DNA of 64,000 nucleotides from Ascidia mentula (Eukaryota; Chordata; Ascidiacea; Phlebobranchia; Ascidiidae): contig OX387200.1 of NCBI GenBank assembly GCA_947561715.1, positions 21,330,501-21,394,500 of the forward strand, given 5' to 3'. The translations under genes and the position numbers were made by a program. The notes under the pieces were generated by a model. The model was not told the DNA's origin. It worked only from the letters and a program-made list of their open reading frames with translations, and searched no databases. This document shows, piece by piece, positions 48,442 to 61,440 of this stretch (position 1 is its first letter; the number at the start of each line of letters is the position of its first letter).

Positions 48442-50902
48442 AAACATTTTAGCCGCACAGTTTTTGTGTAATTTCAAAATTATAAAGAGAAATGAATTTG
48501 TTCAAAAGACACAAGCTCACAAAAATGATAACGCCGCTAAATGGTTCGATTGCGTCAACAAAATTTCAGAAGGAGTGTCCTTTTCTCCACGTTGGTTGTC
48601 TTATGCACCGACACGTACTTGCTTACCTTTCGGATTACAAACTAAATTAACTTTCGTCATTATCTTATGTTGGGTAAGAGTCGGGGATTTACGGCAAGCT
48701 CATGCTTTATCCGGATGTTTAAGGGATTAACTCACTTGATGTATATATTTTTTTAATGTCAAGACTAACATAATTTAGGCATATATACTTGTTGCTTATA
48801 GTATTATAATATTGTCAACATGATTAATTAATTTTCTGTGTTTGTGCCACGCGCATTTAATGTAAAGGCATAATTTTAAAATAAAAACAAATATTTTTTG
48901 GTTTAAAATTTTTGTAATTGAATCAAGATAACGACGCTTCGCTAAAACATGCTTTTCAAAGGGTTTAAGCTAAATTCCGCCCAGAGTAATTGCTCAAAAA
49001 GCAAGCATTAGAAACTTTCCGTGTAGTGGTTTTGCGAGTATGGCGAGATCATTAAACGGTGATAGAAGTTCGCGGTTCCGCAATTGATTTACAACGGTGG
49101 GAAAAACCTTGCGGAAGTGTCAGGTTGTTTACGTGCTGACATCGCTTGTTTGTTTTTCTCGACTTGCACAGCAAGACCGACCAAATGCGATCCTCAATCA
49201 CTACGACTGTGTGTACGAGAGCGAGACGACCTTAGAAGCGCTTGGGATGGGCGCTGTTTACTATTCGTAATACCCCCGTTCTTCAATTCTCACGCTCTGC
49301 CAAGTGTTGTAGGGCTTTTGTTTACGGCGGTCGAAGTACGCGTATACGCAACGTTTTGTCGTATTTGCACAAACACTGAAACATTCGAAGGTCAGTTCTC
49401 CCGCGGTCACAACCTCGACCCTTTCCACAACCTCGTCATTAAAAGACGCTCATCACTTCTCGCGACTATTGCCAAGTGCCGCCAATTTCCACATTAAGCG
49501 GCGACTAGAAAGCCATGACACAAGGATGGTAATTGACACATGGCACTTACGGAAACCGCTACGTACCACACCCTAAGCAGGCGTTGAAGATTGCCTGGCA
49601 TCCGGTTCGACCCGTCTCACAAGGGAAAGGCAACTCTTATATTTCGGATGTTTCTCGTTTTCAATCTGAAATACTTGAGGTCGAAACATGAGGTGCAAAC
49701 ATGAACACTTGAAATCTTCCGTTCCCACAAGAACGGAGCAAAAGAATTTTGTGTTTCGTTGAGATCGCTCGACTCAACAATGTGCCAAGCGAACCGAAAT
49801 ACAGAATATTTGGGTTCGTTCGAAAAAAATTGAACGAGTATTTGACCGTGGAAATCTTTACGACTCGACGTTAAGAAATCAAAACCATTTTTTACAACCG
49901 CATATCGTCAAATACGGGCAACACGTTAAAACAATCAATTGAATTTTTCTTTCCAAACAAGGTAATCGCGAACGGTTGAAGTCATCAAAACTTTTCTCCA
50001 GAAATTTTACATTTTTATCGGAACATTTCGAACTAAAATAACTTTTCTTTTGTCGATTGACGCAGGTTTTCCACCATGCCACCTTTCCGTGCATGAAAAT
50101 TGGCCGCGCGGAACACCAGCTTCCCGGTAGAGCAAGGGGGTGCAAGCACAGTCGCCGCTTTATAAGGGCACAGCAAACCGTGTTCATAGTTTTCTTCGAA
50201 ACAAAGCACCCCCCTCTTGGTAAGCAAGCCATTGCATGTTACTTGTGGGACAAATTTACTCGCACGCCACTTCGATTAAGTCTTGAAATCCAAAATCATG
50301 TTTCGCGCCTACGTCACAATATCTGCTTTTGTCGCGTCATAATTACGTGTCGCGGTTTTCGATTTCCGCAATTGAACTCGTATTGACACCAAGGAAAATT
50401 TCTGGAGAGGAGAGATGCCTTCTAAATATTCGGTGAGCTTGTTTCACCATGTTGGTGATATTTTATTACCTGCAGCGGCGCCGATACACGTTTCAGAGGT
50501 AAACACCGGAGAGAAAGCGCGTACGATTGAAGGTATCGCTTTTCGACGGCAATAAACATTCCGAACGGATCGCGGCAAAATGGCAGAACGTTTGAGACGC
50601 ATGAAATGTGGGGAAACGACAATTTGTAAGAGTCGCGATCGCGTGGTCGTTAAAACCGCTGCGAACAATGGTTCCGCTGTCACTGAAAATTATCTCACTT
50701 GGCGATCGTAGAAGAAATATTTTAGTGGTTTTCCCTCGAAAATGGGAGATAACAAAGTGAACACGCCAGCCGGTGGTTATGCTTACCACATACTGTTCAC
50801 CATTTTCCTTACCGCAAGTTACGTCATAGCATCAGAAGCAGCAGCATTCAATATTTCCTACACAAACTATTTAAACCATCTATTTAAAACACATGCATCA
50901 AC

Positions 50903-50968
50903 AAATGTTGCACAAACCTAGTTTAAAAATGTTGCACAAACCTAGTTTAAAAATGTTGCACAAACCTA
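50903..50968. repeat. 24-bp tandem repeat, about 2.8 copies
   Basis: AAATGTTGCACAAACCTAGT followed by TTAA starts at 50903, 50927 and 50951, with identical copies except at the end. Confidence 0.9.
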
Positions 50969-53900
50969 AAGGTTTAAAATTCAGATAAAATTTACATAAT
51001 TTGCGCTGAATTAATTTACAGTATTGAAATCTTGACGTTAAAAGTTGCTACGTCATGATCCGTTACAGGGCCCTGGGGTTATCTACAAACATCTGAAGAA
51101 GTATAATGTGACGTTTAATAGCGAAGGAACCACGTGATTTAATAGGGCGGCGCTTGTGATGTTGTGTTGCGTGGCATCTGTAACAACGGAGTGGAAAGTT
51201 GTCGCTGAAAGTCAATATCCGAATTCTTACTTTGCAATGGATCTGGCCAAACTACTGCCAGCATCTAAACTGCTTCCTGGTGCATCTGCTGGTTGTTACA
51301 GTTGGTGGGAAATGCCAACCAATACAACCAGGGTTAGCAAATTTTTGTGAGAAATGAGGTTTGCTTGTGTGCAAAGTGAATTTAATTATTCATGAATTAA
51401 AATTAATTACACGTCTTGGTTTTATGACAGTGAAACTGATAAAGTTTTCCATTCCTATTTCACCAGCGTTAAAATACTCAGAGATTTTTATAAACCCCTT
51501 TTTATTATAGGTTTTACGCTACGAAGATTTGCTAAAAATAGGTAAACTATATGTCAAAAAATACCCAATGAACCTCGCAAAGGTGATGTGATGCATTCCA
51601 ATGCTACTGTGGACTTTTGCAAAAACAATGATAATGGTGCAATTACGCTTGTAGCAACAAACATTTCCGTGGTGTTGAAGCACCGCTGGTCGTACCAAGT
51701 GGCCGAGGTACCTAAAACTCCAGGCTGAGATCTTCGGTGAGAGTTGGTGGAGATTCTGTACCAAGCAGGGGAAGCGCGGGATGAAAATTATGCGCCTACC
51801 ACCGTCGATAACGCGATCAAAACGCCTCGGGCTAGTCCCGAAATAGTGGCCTGCCTTCCGTGCCAGGCAAAGTGATGTTCGCGATGTTAAAGGAGAACCG
51901 CAGTTGGGTTTATGTTTTGAGTAAACATGTCGCGAAACCGGACAACTTACATCTTGTTGCGTTGGAATTTATCGCAAAATATTCCTTTCTTTAACTTGTG
52001 GAAATTGCAACAATCCAGAAGTTGTTTTTTAATAAACAAATATTTCACGTGCATTATTGTTACACTTCCAAAATTACGACCATAAAAAATAGGCCAAGGA
52101 AACAACGCAGCACCCTAAGCTTTGTCAGTGCTCAGGTTAATGCAGTTCTTTGTATGTTTGGAAAAAGACAAAATTTTTTTATCAGGGTGCCAAAACTTGC
52201 TGTAAAACAAAAACTGCAATGATTATCATGACATGGACACCAGAAAAGCTACCAAAGTTAATAAATTTTGATACACAGGCCTGTTATAACGAAATGTCGG
52301 CCCATGAAGAGATGTCAAAATGTCACCGACAAACCTCACGATTTCGACCTAACCGGGAGCCGCTCATTTCCATTCTATGTAAAGATCTTATCTCAACAGA
52401 AGTTGAAGCGGTCGGATGCGTGGTTTTGATTAAAAGAGTCGCGACACTGGACTAGTCGTTATCACTCGATGACACTACAACCTGTTGAATTTTTATATGA
52501 ATTTGTGTTAGATTGTGATGGATACAACTTTGTACTCAAGTTATCACGATTACAAGCTACGGCAAAGTTATTGTTGCGCAATACTTCGCATAATAAACTT
52601 TTTTATTATCACGACATTCAACCATAAAAGAAAAAAGTTCTAAGATTCTTATATCTCTGGCATGCAACCGTGATATCAGCAAAAATATCGACGTGAAAGC
52701 AAACACAAGAAAAAATCCCGAGGTTTGTCAAATCGGACGTTTTCCACGTATTTGTTTGTGACGAAACAATGAAAAACGCGGTAGGGCGCAGAGGGTCGTC
52801 CCTCCTCACACGGATGCCTCTATAAATTCGAACGTCGCGACTTGCTTTCTTCAGACGCGCGAAGTTGGTGGTGGGAGGTGGTGACTGCGGTGACCAATAC
52901 GTTCTGTGACGTCACAAACGTTACCGATGAGAGTAAAACGTTTTCCGAGCAGTGGCGTTGTATCGATTGCGCTGAGAGTTTGAGTTGGATACGCGATAAT
53001 TTAGACAAATTGTTCTGCTAATGTTTAGAAGGTGGTGGTGGGGGTCAAGTTGTCGTTCGTGTGTCACCAAATGCTTGTAGTTAAGAGTAACAAGTTGGAT
53101 GTAAGTGTGTGCGAAACTTTTTAAGTCCGAGTATCTCGGAGGATGATCCGTTAAAGCTCTATCCACTTTTAAGAGGCTTTTTGTCGTAATTGGAGGTTGC
53201 GAAATCCTTAAGTTTGCAAAACATGTTACGGGGATAACTGTTGGCGCTGTGGTATCGTTGGCGAGCTACCTTTAAAAAAAAGCTCGGAAATTCTTGTTTA
53301 TTTTATTGAAAAGCGCTGATGCGATTTTATACAAATTGATATAATGGTGGACATCGTAGATTCAAGGGTGTATTTTCATCGTTTGATAAAGTACCTGGAA
53401 AACCTGATAAAGTATCAGAGGCAAACATATTTACGACCTCGGGCGTTCGGGCTCCTTGTATTAATGCTTCAAGTCGGCCTAATGCATTGCCTTTAATGCA
53501 CTGATTATGTCTGATTGCGGCAAGACCTCCGTCGTTTATGCTAACGCAGGTGCTCGCGTTGACTTGATACACAATAATTGCTGCTCGACATCGAAAGGTT
53601 TGCAGAATTTCGCTCTGGCATCGGATCAAATATTTTAGTGGCAAGTACAAGTGCACGTCTGCACCAGGGTCGACCGACCACACTAATCGTACCTTTAGGG
53701 CATGACCGAGCCGGCGTCCTGCAATATTTTTGCCGGGCGCGATAAATACGACCGGTCATATACGAAAGGCCCGTGAAGGTGCGGGGTGGAGAAATATTGC
53801 TTCAGAACGAGCCAGAGCTTCGCACGTTGCTGATTCTTACAAGCATAGAAAAGTTTTTGAGATTTAGTTCAATTCAGTGAGGATTTCAGCGGATATTTTT

Positions 53901-54387
53901 GCACTAACAAAACCGGCAATTTGTATTTTTTTTTATCTATTTGTCAAATAATGTTATTTTATTCCCAGCAGAATCTCAGTCCAACTCTCTTGGAATGAGA
54001 AAACATTTGTAGGAAAATATTTTGATTCCAGCTTTCATCGAGAATTCGCTTCGTTGCTGAATCCGCTGTTTCAACTTTTCTACTTCGAGGTAAAAACGTG
54101 TTTTGTTGCGTGACAAAATTTGCTGAGTTGTTGCCGAAATTAATCCTGCGTGATTGAATTGTAACCTTATGTCTGGGAAGGATTTGCTTAACACAGAGTT
54201 CATGTGAAATGGGTTTGGGTGACTTTTATTCAAGATTGCACGCAAGTGTTGCGTAACTACAAATATAATCTGACATTCACCAATTTTGATTCATTTTCAC
54301 CAGCATATATCCTTCAATACATAAATATTATTTTAGACTTTACAAAAATTCTTGATATTTTTCAGGTTATTCAAAACACGCAGGAAG

Positions 54388-57300
54388 ATGAAGACCACGT
54401 TATGCCTCCTCGCAATAATTTGTGCCTGTTTCGTTGCAACAGGTGGGGAAATCTTTTAATTCAAACAATTTGTAACGAAGAAGCGTAACTTTATTATCAA
54501 CTTTACAATGTATTATTTTGTGTTGTGAATGTCATAGAATTGATTTGGCTCGTAAATTACTCATTAGCTGTTGACTAGCATTATATTTAAGATACTATAT
54601 GGTGTTAATATTGTAAATATCGATGCATTTGTTTTGTTTTAACAGAAGCCCAAAATCAACTTTGTCCAACAAAACGACCACCGCGTCATCAAATCTGCTT
54701 CGATTTAGCAGGGAAACAGATTGATGAAGCATTTTACTGCATAATGCGTTATGGTAACCAAACTGTTTAATTTTTATTTTTTACTTTAACCTAAACTGTT
54801 TTCAGTCGTTTTTGTACCCCCTTTTTTAAATTATATTTTAGCTATCCTACCGTTGTGTTGTAGAATGCTGCTATGATTACAGCCAAAGTAAGGGGCGTTG
54901 CTACAAACCTATCGGGGACACAGAAAATTCGGTTGGTTCTGCCGGACGTCTTCAACAGGGAAATCCCCAGAACCGCCCTTCTATCACCTTGACAACATCC
55001 AGAGTCCGTAAGTGACGTCATGAAAATTTCCCCTGATCATTATTCTGAAAGTATTGGAATTCTCCCCAAAGACAGTTATTCGTAAAAATTCGCCACGCTT
55101 AACAATTTATGCAGTTTTTACAGCCAAGCATCCAACAATTAATTTACAAAGCTATGGCGTCACATATAATCACACTGATACATGAAGCTCATTTAATTCC
55201 ACACGTTCCTACGTTGTGACGTCATCTCCGCGACTGTAAACTCAGATGTCAATCAAGGGCTTCGAGCTAGGCCCGCAAGCCCTTCAGACTAATCTTCTTT
55301 CCTATTTATTAAACACATATTCCTCCGCAGAGTTTTCCGGGTCTTGTCTGTTTCACTGCACCTCGGTTGAAAGATATCGCCGTATTTCGTGTTATGCTGA
55401 AGGATCCGTCGACATGTACTCATGCATGAATGCTGGGTGTTGTTACGACGCCTCAGACTCTGTTAGAGAAAGGAGATGTTTTTTCCCACTTCGTAAGTCA
55501 ACGTGGTTTTTTATATTTTTGGAAACCAACTGAAGAATTTTACTCGTACTTAAGTTTTGTAAACTTCGCAAATAAATCTGTATGTTGTAAATTTAGACAC
55601 GTAATCAATTATATGGTGAGCAAATCTTGTTGAAACGCCCAATAAATATACAGTGAGAATGAAATCTGACAGTAGTTGAGCATTTATACATGTATGTAGT
55701 AATTTACTTAGTTTTTTTGTTCAGCTGCCAACCCAAGCTGCCCACGTGACAGATGCCTAGCAACGAATGGATCACTCACTCGTTGTAACGCATTCACCCC
55801 GCAAACTTGCCTCGCATCCGGATGCTGCTGGCAGCAAGTCGCCGGTCAAGATACCTGTTACGCTGAACAAGGTTGGTGTTGGAAGTGTTCAACTTTGAAA
55901 CACGTTCAAAAGATCAAAATAAATTGTGTCGCTTTTCGGGTGGAAAGATGTTACTTAATCCTATATTGATACCATTGAACTTGCCCGACATAAAAGCACC
56001 ACATTTGTGCGGATAGTTGCATGATGTAATGAAATCTAAACATAAAGGAAATTTAACAATTGCGTTTAGATTTAAAACTACTTGTCAAGTGAGTTAGCTT
56101 CAAAGCGTCAATGTTTTTGTCCAGATCCACCCACAGTGCTTATGTCGTCAAACCAGTTTGCACCTGGACCTGTGATTACCGATACGACAACATCTGTGCC
56201 GACCACAACTGCTACACCCGTGCCCACAACCACAAAACAACCCAAGTTTCTAGACGTTCTCGTGCAGAACGGCGGAAGATTGGAAGATTACTCTGTGGTC
56301 GAGTTGTTGAGCAAGAGTATTACCCAGTTGCTGAGGAAACGGAATCGAACCGCGACCACCACAACACCGTAAGTATTACATGCTACGCACGGCGTGATCT
56401 ATCGTCAAGAATGCAAAGCAACTTAACATATTGCGTTGACGTCGTCCTATGTGAATTACGTGGTTTGTTATATCACGTAGAGCGTTCGGTTAAAACCAAC
56501 TTGGAAGTCATTCAGCAACATGTTCGGTTGGCATAAATGTCATATACAAGAAACATAACATTTCAAGGATATGAGCAGGCATATTTCTATTCGACATTTT
56601 TAACTGTTTGAACCATCGTAAAAAGACCCGAAGAACCAAATGACACCAAGGACCTTCCGCATGAAATAATGTCAAATAAGCGCAATGGTCTTCTTCAGTG
56701 CAAAGCGTACTTGCAATGGGCAGATACGTTATATGACCAGACGTACGACCGGTCATAAACTTGTTTAAGCGCGCCAATCACCTACAGTTATACAGTCATG
56801 TGACCTGTCGTGATAATCACCCTTGACACCAAACCGTGGTCGTTAACCTTAACCGATTATGATTGGTCGACTGTTGGGAGCAAAATGCAAGTGGAACCTG
56901 TTACGCGGGTCGACATACCTAACGTGGCGAACGCCCCGCAAGATTCGAAAGATGTTTATGTGCCAGGGCAAGCTTGACACGTTTTGTTGCTAAAATCAGC
57001 GCGCAATGTTAGCAGTGTTTGCAGCTTGACCCTAATATGTCGAAAAGATGCATTTCCTTCGCGTTTTATTCTGAATTCTTTGCTACAGGGCGTTTTGTTA
57101 TAGTGGGGAGTAAGCTTGTCACTTTACCCTCAGTTAATTTGAACACTGTTTCAGTTCGAATCCTAATTACGGCAATGTCTAAAAAATGTGATAATTTTCG
57201 GTAGTATTGTTTCAGCCTAATACGATTTTCACCAATTCTGACAACAAAACGTGAGAAGATCCCCCCACTGGGATAATTGACCTAATCGCATCGGGTTAAA

Positions 57301-60300
57301 TGAAAACTGTACTTTTGCCGCAACGACCGGCTTTAATCATTTACAATAACATGGGTGACGCACACGTAGGAAGGATTTCCTTGAAATCAACCCGGGAATT
57401 ACGTGGGTCCAGGCGCATATTATCCTCACCTCACCATGCGATCGTGCATAATGTGCAGCCATTTTCACACCCCTTAGGCCGCAAACCGAATAATGATGAT
57501 TTCCTTTTTCCGCGAAAGGCCGAGCTTCCTTCCGCTGAGCGTAAATGGCACCGCCCCAAGAATAAGCGCGGGTCTCACTTCAAGCCGTGTCGGGCCGGAG
57601 TAATTGATTACCACATTTATCCTATACGCTCGTTTGACACTCGTGAAACTAGATAAGTACAGACGCTTACATCTTCCCAAGTACCACGCTATAATGTCTT
57701 CATTTCCGCGAGGTTTTACCGGAGTTTAGGTTTGGTTGATACAACTTAAGTGTAATACCCGGTCTGTAAGGTTTTCTACTCCCCCTTTCTGTGACATTTT
57801 TGCCTGTGAAGTGTTCCCATAAAATTATACTTAAGCGTTTAAATTTACAAGAACTTGGTGTTTTATATTTCAATTTATTCAATTCCACAATTCACTTTGT
57901 CCTAACTTTGTAATTATCTTTGTCAGGAAACCGACAACCACAACCACCACAACAACCACCGTTGCTACCACCACGAGGCAGGCGAGAGTCCTCACAACCC
58001 AACCTGCTTTCGTCATGAAAACTGTGTGCCGTTGGGGATCATGTAAGTTTTATAACATTTTTTTGTGGGCAGGGATCGGTGGTTTTTTGGCTTGACTCGA
58101 TGTGTTTCATATGGGATTTCTTTACTAATGTCACTTGTTCAAAGTCGATTTGTCTTTCACATAAAGATCATATACCCTAAAAATAAATGGAAACTCTCTC
58201 TCTCAAATCACCCAAGTCTTCATCGCAATTCACAAAAACAAAAATGTTTCAGTATTTCCAATGTATACAAAAACAATATTAAAACAAATTAAACAAAATT
58301 AACGTGGAGTGCTACAACCTTCACAGGTCGTCAATACAGAGTAAAGAACACTGAGATCGACATGTGTTACCCAACCGACTGTGGAAGACCGAGGTTTTTC
58401 CCGGGATCACAAAACACAGTTCCATCCTCGTTCAAGAAAATTGTCGGCGGATCTAAGTAAGTGTTATTATAAATTTTGGGGTGTGTGTTAACCTGGCTGT
58501 TCCTACAACAACGATCAGCAACCAATTTACAGTATTTAAGTTTGCCTTTTCTATGCAGTGGGTGAAAGTGTTACATATGACTCCGAAACCATAGGTTGCC
58601 TACCTCTGACCTGTTATGTTTAACACGGTATCTGTGTACATTGGCCTGTGTAGAGAGATATTTAGTTGAATAATTTAGCGAACTCTTCTGGATAGTTTTT
58701 TTTGCAATAAACATAAACTGATTTAATCAAAAACTTTCACTTCCTACAGAGCTTATCCCTTCAGTCACCCATGGACTGTGATGATTGTGAAGAGCGAAGG
58801 CAAGAAGAGTTTCCTCTGTGGGGCTTCGATCATCTGCAAGCGTTGGTTGGTGACCACCGCACATTGCTTTAACAAACAATCCAGGCAGAGCTCAGTGCCA
58901 GAGTACGTTTATATTGTTTTTGTTTTTTTTGCTTTCGTTCAGTTGTTTCTTTTAATTAATCGTTTTGAGACTGAACTTCAGTCAGAAAAAGTAAAGGCAA
59001 AAAGTTATTTGTACAAAAGTAAGTTTCGGGATTTTAAACACCGAATGTTTAACCCCAGTCTCGATGCAATCTTCTACACAATCTACGTGGGACGTTACAT
59101 GGGCAAGGATTACTCACCAGGAAAGCAAATTCAAGTTTTCCACGGACGCAAAGGTAAAACTTGACAGTTTTCTTTTTTTTACTAAAATATAAGAACAGGT
59201 TATTAAAATATAATATGCCGAAACTTGATATATTCACGTTGTTGGTTTCCGCTTCTACAACTTCTACGTTTACCAAAATCTAAATTGAGCTGCCGTCACT
59301 CAGTGGTAACAAAATAACATTCTTATGGTTGCAACAGATATCGATTTCATCGAACTCCACGAAGACTTCAAGAGCGGTGTATCCAGGGGCGTCGTCGGTT
59401 ACGATATTGCAGTCATCAAGTTGAAAAGAGACATCGAATACAACGATTTCGCCCAACCTATCTGTCTCCCAACAAAATCAGCCAAAGTCGACCAAATCGT
59501 GTGGGCCACTGGGTGGGGAGAGACCAAAAGTAAGTTATTTCTTTCAGTTGTTTTTATACTGAAATAAAAATTCCTCTGGTGTTTAATGTAAAGTCTGAAA
59601 GTTATTCTTGCAACAGACAGACGACTTAGGAATATTTATCATTTTCTTCATTGATCCGTTACTGGGTCTCTGTCAGCCATAGAGACTACACAGGCGATTC
59701 ATAGAAATCAAACTCTCACTGAAAGTTATTTGATTGAATTTTCAATTTGCAGATCGCGGAGCCTCGAACCAGAATATGAAGCAACTCGGTGTGAAGATTC
59801 TCAACGAAACTGTTTGCAACAGCCAGGTCCCCAAATTCGAAGATAATCCACCCCCTGGTGTTCTGTGCGCTGGTGGAGAACTTGAACACGATACTTGCAC
59901 GGTAGGCAGCAATTCTGTTCTATTTTCGTGTCAGAGAACTTGCAATAAATTATATGTAGCGCGTCTCGCGCATACTACAGTGATGTCATAGACATAGTAG
60001 ATTGTTAGAAACAAACGAAAATATAATTGTATAGTTTCGTTGACAGATTTGTAAAGTTTGCCAAGGGTCGAGCGTTTTTAAATATTTCCCCCTGCTCGCA
60101 GACAAACATTTTTCAGAAGAAAACAAATGATTTTAAACAACATAAAAATAATTGTCGTAAATCATTACTTAACTGCAATGTGGAGCCAATAATATGAATT
60201 GTGTATAAGCTGCAGACAGATGGCCACTATTTCGACCTAAATGGTCTCATTACTTAACTGTTTATTGCATTGTGCAGGGCGATTCCGGCGGACCTCTAGC

Positions 60301-60481
60301 TGGGCCGATACCCGTGATTGAAAGACGCCGCAGAGTGATCAGGTGGCAGTTGTTCGGAATGACGAGCTTCGGGTCGCCAACTTGCAACACTTTCGCATTT
60401 GATCGCCAGCCAGCCGTTTACACCGACATCGCACACTACAAGGATTGGATTCACAAGCGCACAAACTACTGCTGCGATTAG
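54388..60481 (+). CDS. Secreted mosaic serine protease: three trefoil domains plus trypsin domain
   Basis: Exons 54388-54442, 54646-54753, 54864-55007, 55331-55492, 55725-55871, 56125-56368, 57927-58042, 58327-58456, 58750-58902, 59059-59153, 59338-59529, 59753-59901 and 60278-60481 join in frame to 632 codons. A signal peptide (MKTTLCLLAIICACFVAT) is followed by three six-Cys P-type (trefoil) domains, recognisable by ECCYDYS, GCCYDAS and GCCWQQV. Next come two Thr-rich, probably O-glycosylated linkers around LLSKSITQLLRKR, a Cys-containing stalk with DCGRP, the activation site KKIVGG, and a trypsin domain. The triad is seen in TTAHC, DIAVIKL and TGDSGGP. Asp six residues before the Ser predicts Arg/Lys specificity, but PAVYT replaces PGVYT, putting Ala at the pocket position usually Gly (226). 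Trefoils bind mucin glycans, so a role in mucus or gut/epithelial secretion is likely. Intron 6 (56369-57926) shows no recognisable gene; intron 12 holds a hammerhead-like repeat. Confidence 0.85.
60181..60255 (-). repeat. Hammerhead-like repeat, copy h
   Basis: It lies in the last intron of the protease, antisense to it. On the minus strand it has stem II GACC/GGTC, GAAA intact (TTTC at 60230-60233), stem III ATAG/CTGT (a compensating G-T pair), a canonical GTC triplet and TGCAGCTT. The 5' core reads GTAATGA in place of CTGATGA and the matching stem I strand is lost. Downstream TATACACAATTCATATTATT and GGCTCCA are shared with copies a, c, d and e. Confidence 0.6.
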
Positions 60482-61440
60482 AAGCTCTCAGATTGTTTAG
60501 AGTGATTTTTTGTCATATTGCAAAGATTTTTATTTCCATTTTCGCTTGAGAAACAGTGATTAGGAAATGTTGCTGGGAAAATCCCCAAAACCCTTAACAA
60601 AGTTATACCTGGTATTTTTTCCAATTCGGATTAGTTTTATGGTGACGTCATCCGATGCATAAATGCGCTGTCACGTGGGTTTCTTCATTGCTTTCTGCTA
60701 ATTTGCCGCTAGATGATAATATTAGACTGGTCCGCAAGCAGTTTTTTTGCATTTTAATGCATGTACCTCAGCAGGCGCAGCGCTGCTATTGTATGCATGT
60801 CAAAAAAGAACACTTTCTACAGATATTTGTCTTTTCTTGTTGTTTATCTTGTTGTTGTGAGCTGCTATACGAGTTCCAACTTCCGAGAAACTTATTGTAT
60901 TTATTTTTGCGCACAATTTTATGCTGAAAATAAACATATAATTTTTCGCCCCAATATTTTTCTACTTTAATGGCCTTAAAGATTTGTACAACAGAAATAT
61001 TTGGAAGCAAACAAATCCCTCACCATTGAAAAAAAGCACCAAACTGCACTTCAGGCGCAGCACTACGGAAGGATTTTATGCTAATAATTTCAGGCAAAGC
61101 CGGGCAATATTTTTAAATATCTGCATAAATACTCATATTTTTAAAGACATTACTGTTTTGGGCGAAATACACTACGCAGATATAATTACATTCTAAAATA
61201 AAAAAAATAAATGGTAATATTTCGCGTGATATAATTTGACACATTATGCAACTAAACAAGATATATAAGAAATTATGGACACTGATTAAATCAACGTTTT
61301 TGGCTCCTATTATAAATATATTTTACACATAGCACCCTCTCCTGGCATTATAGCTCCATGGCAACGAAGGGGATGTACCCAAACTTTTCGAAAAGTATTT
61401 TTGGCAAAAACATCTTTTTTGGTTAAAAACATCATAAATA
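60482..61440. other. Intergenic region, protease to DRC8
   Basis: It holds the protease 3' UTR (AATAAA near 60929) and the promoter of the next gene. Small ORFs at 60655-61196 show no domain. An X-box-like site is at 61352-61365. Confidence 0.45.
61352..61365 (+). promoter_or_regulatory. X-box-like RFX site upstream of DRC8
   Basis: AGCTCCATGGCAAC matches the RFX X-box palindrome (consensus GTNRCC-N(0-3)-RGYAAC) fully in its right half GGCAAC and partly in the left. It lies 76 bases before the DRC8 start codon. RFX factors drive ciliary and axonemal genes, which fits DRC8. Confidence 0.4.

Larger units (their letters stand above)
47755..54387. other. Gene-poor intergenic region, right part
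   Basis: It contains the inverted repeat at 48345-48441 and a 24-bp tandem repeat at 50903-50968. GC-richer stretches near 49.1-50.7 and 52.6-53.8 kb yield several overlapping short ORFs on both strands, none with a recognisable domain, so none is called. They could be regulatory sequence or unrecognised exons. Confidence 0.35.
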
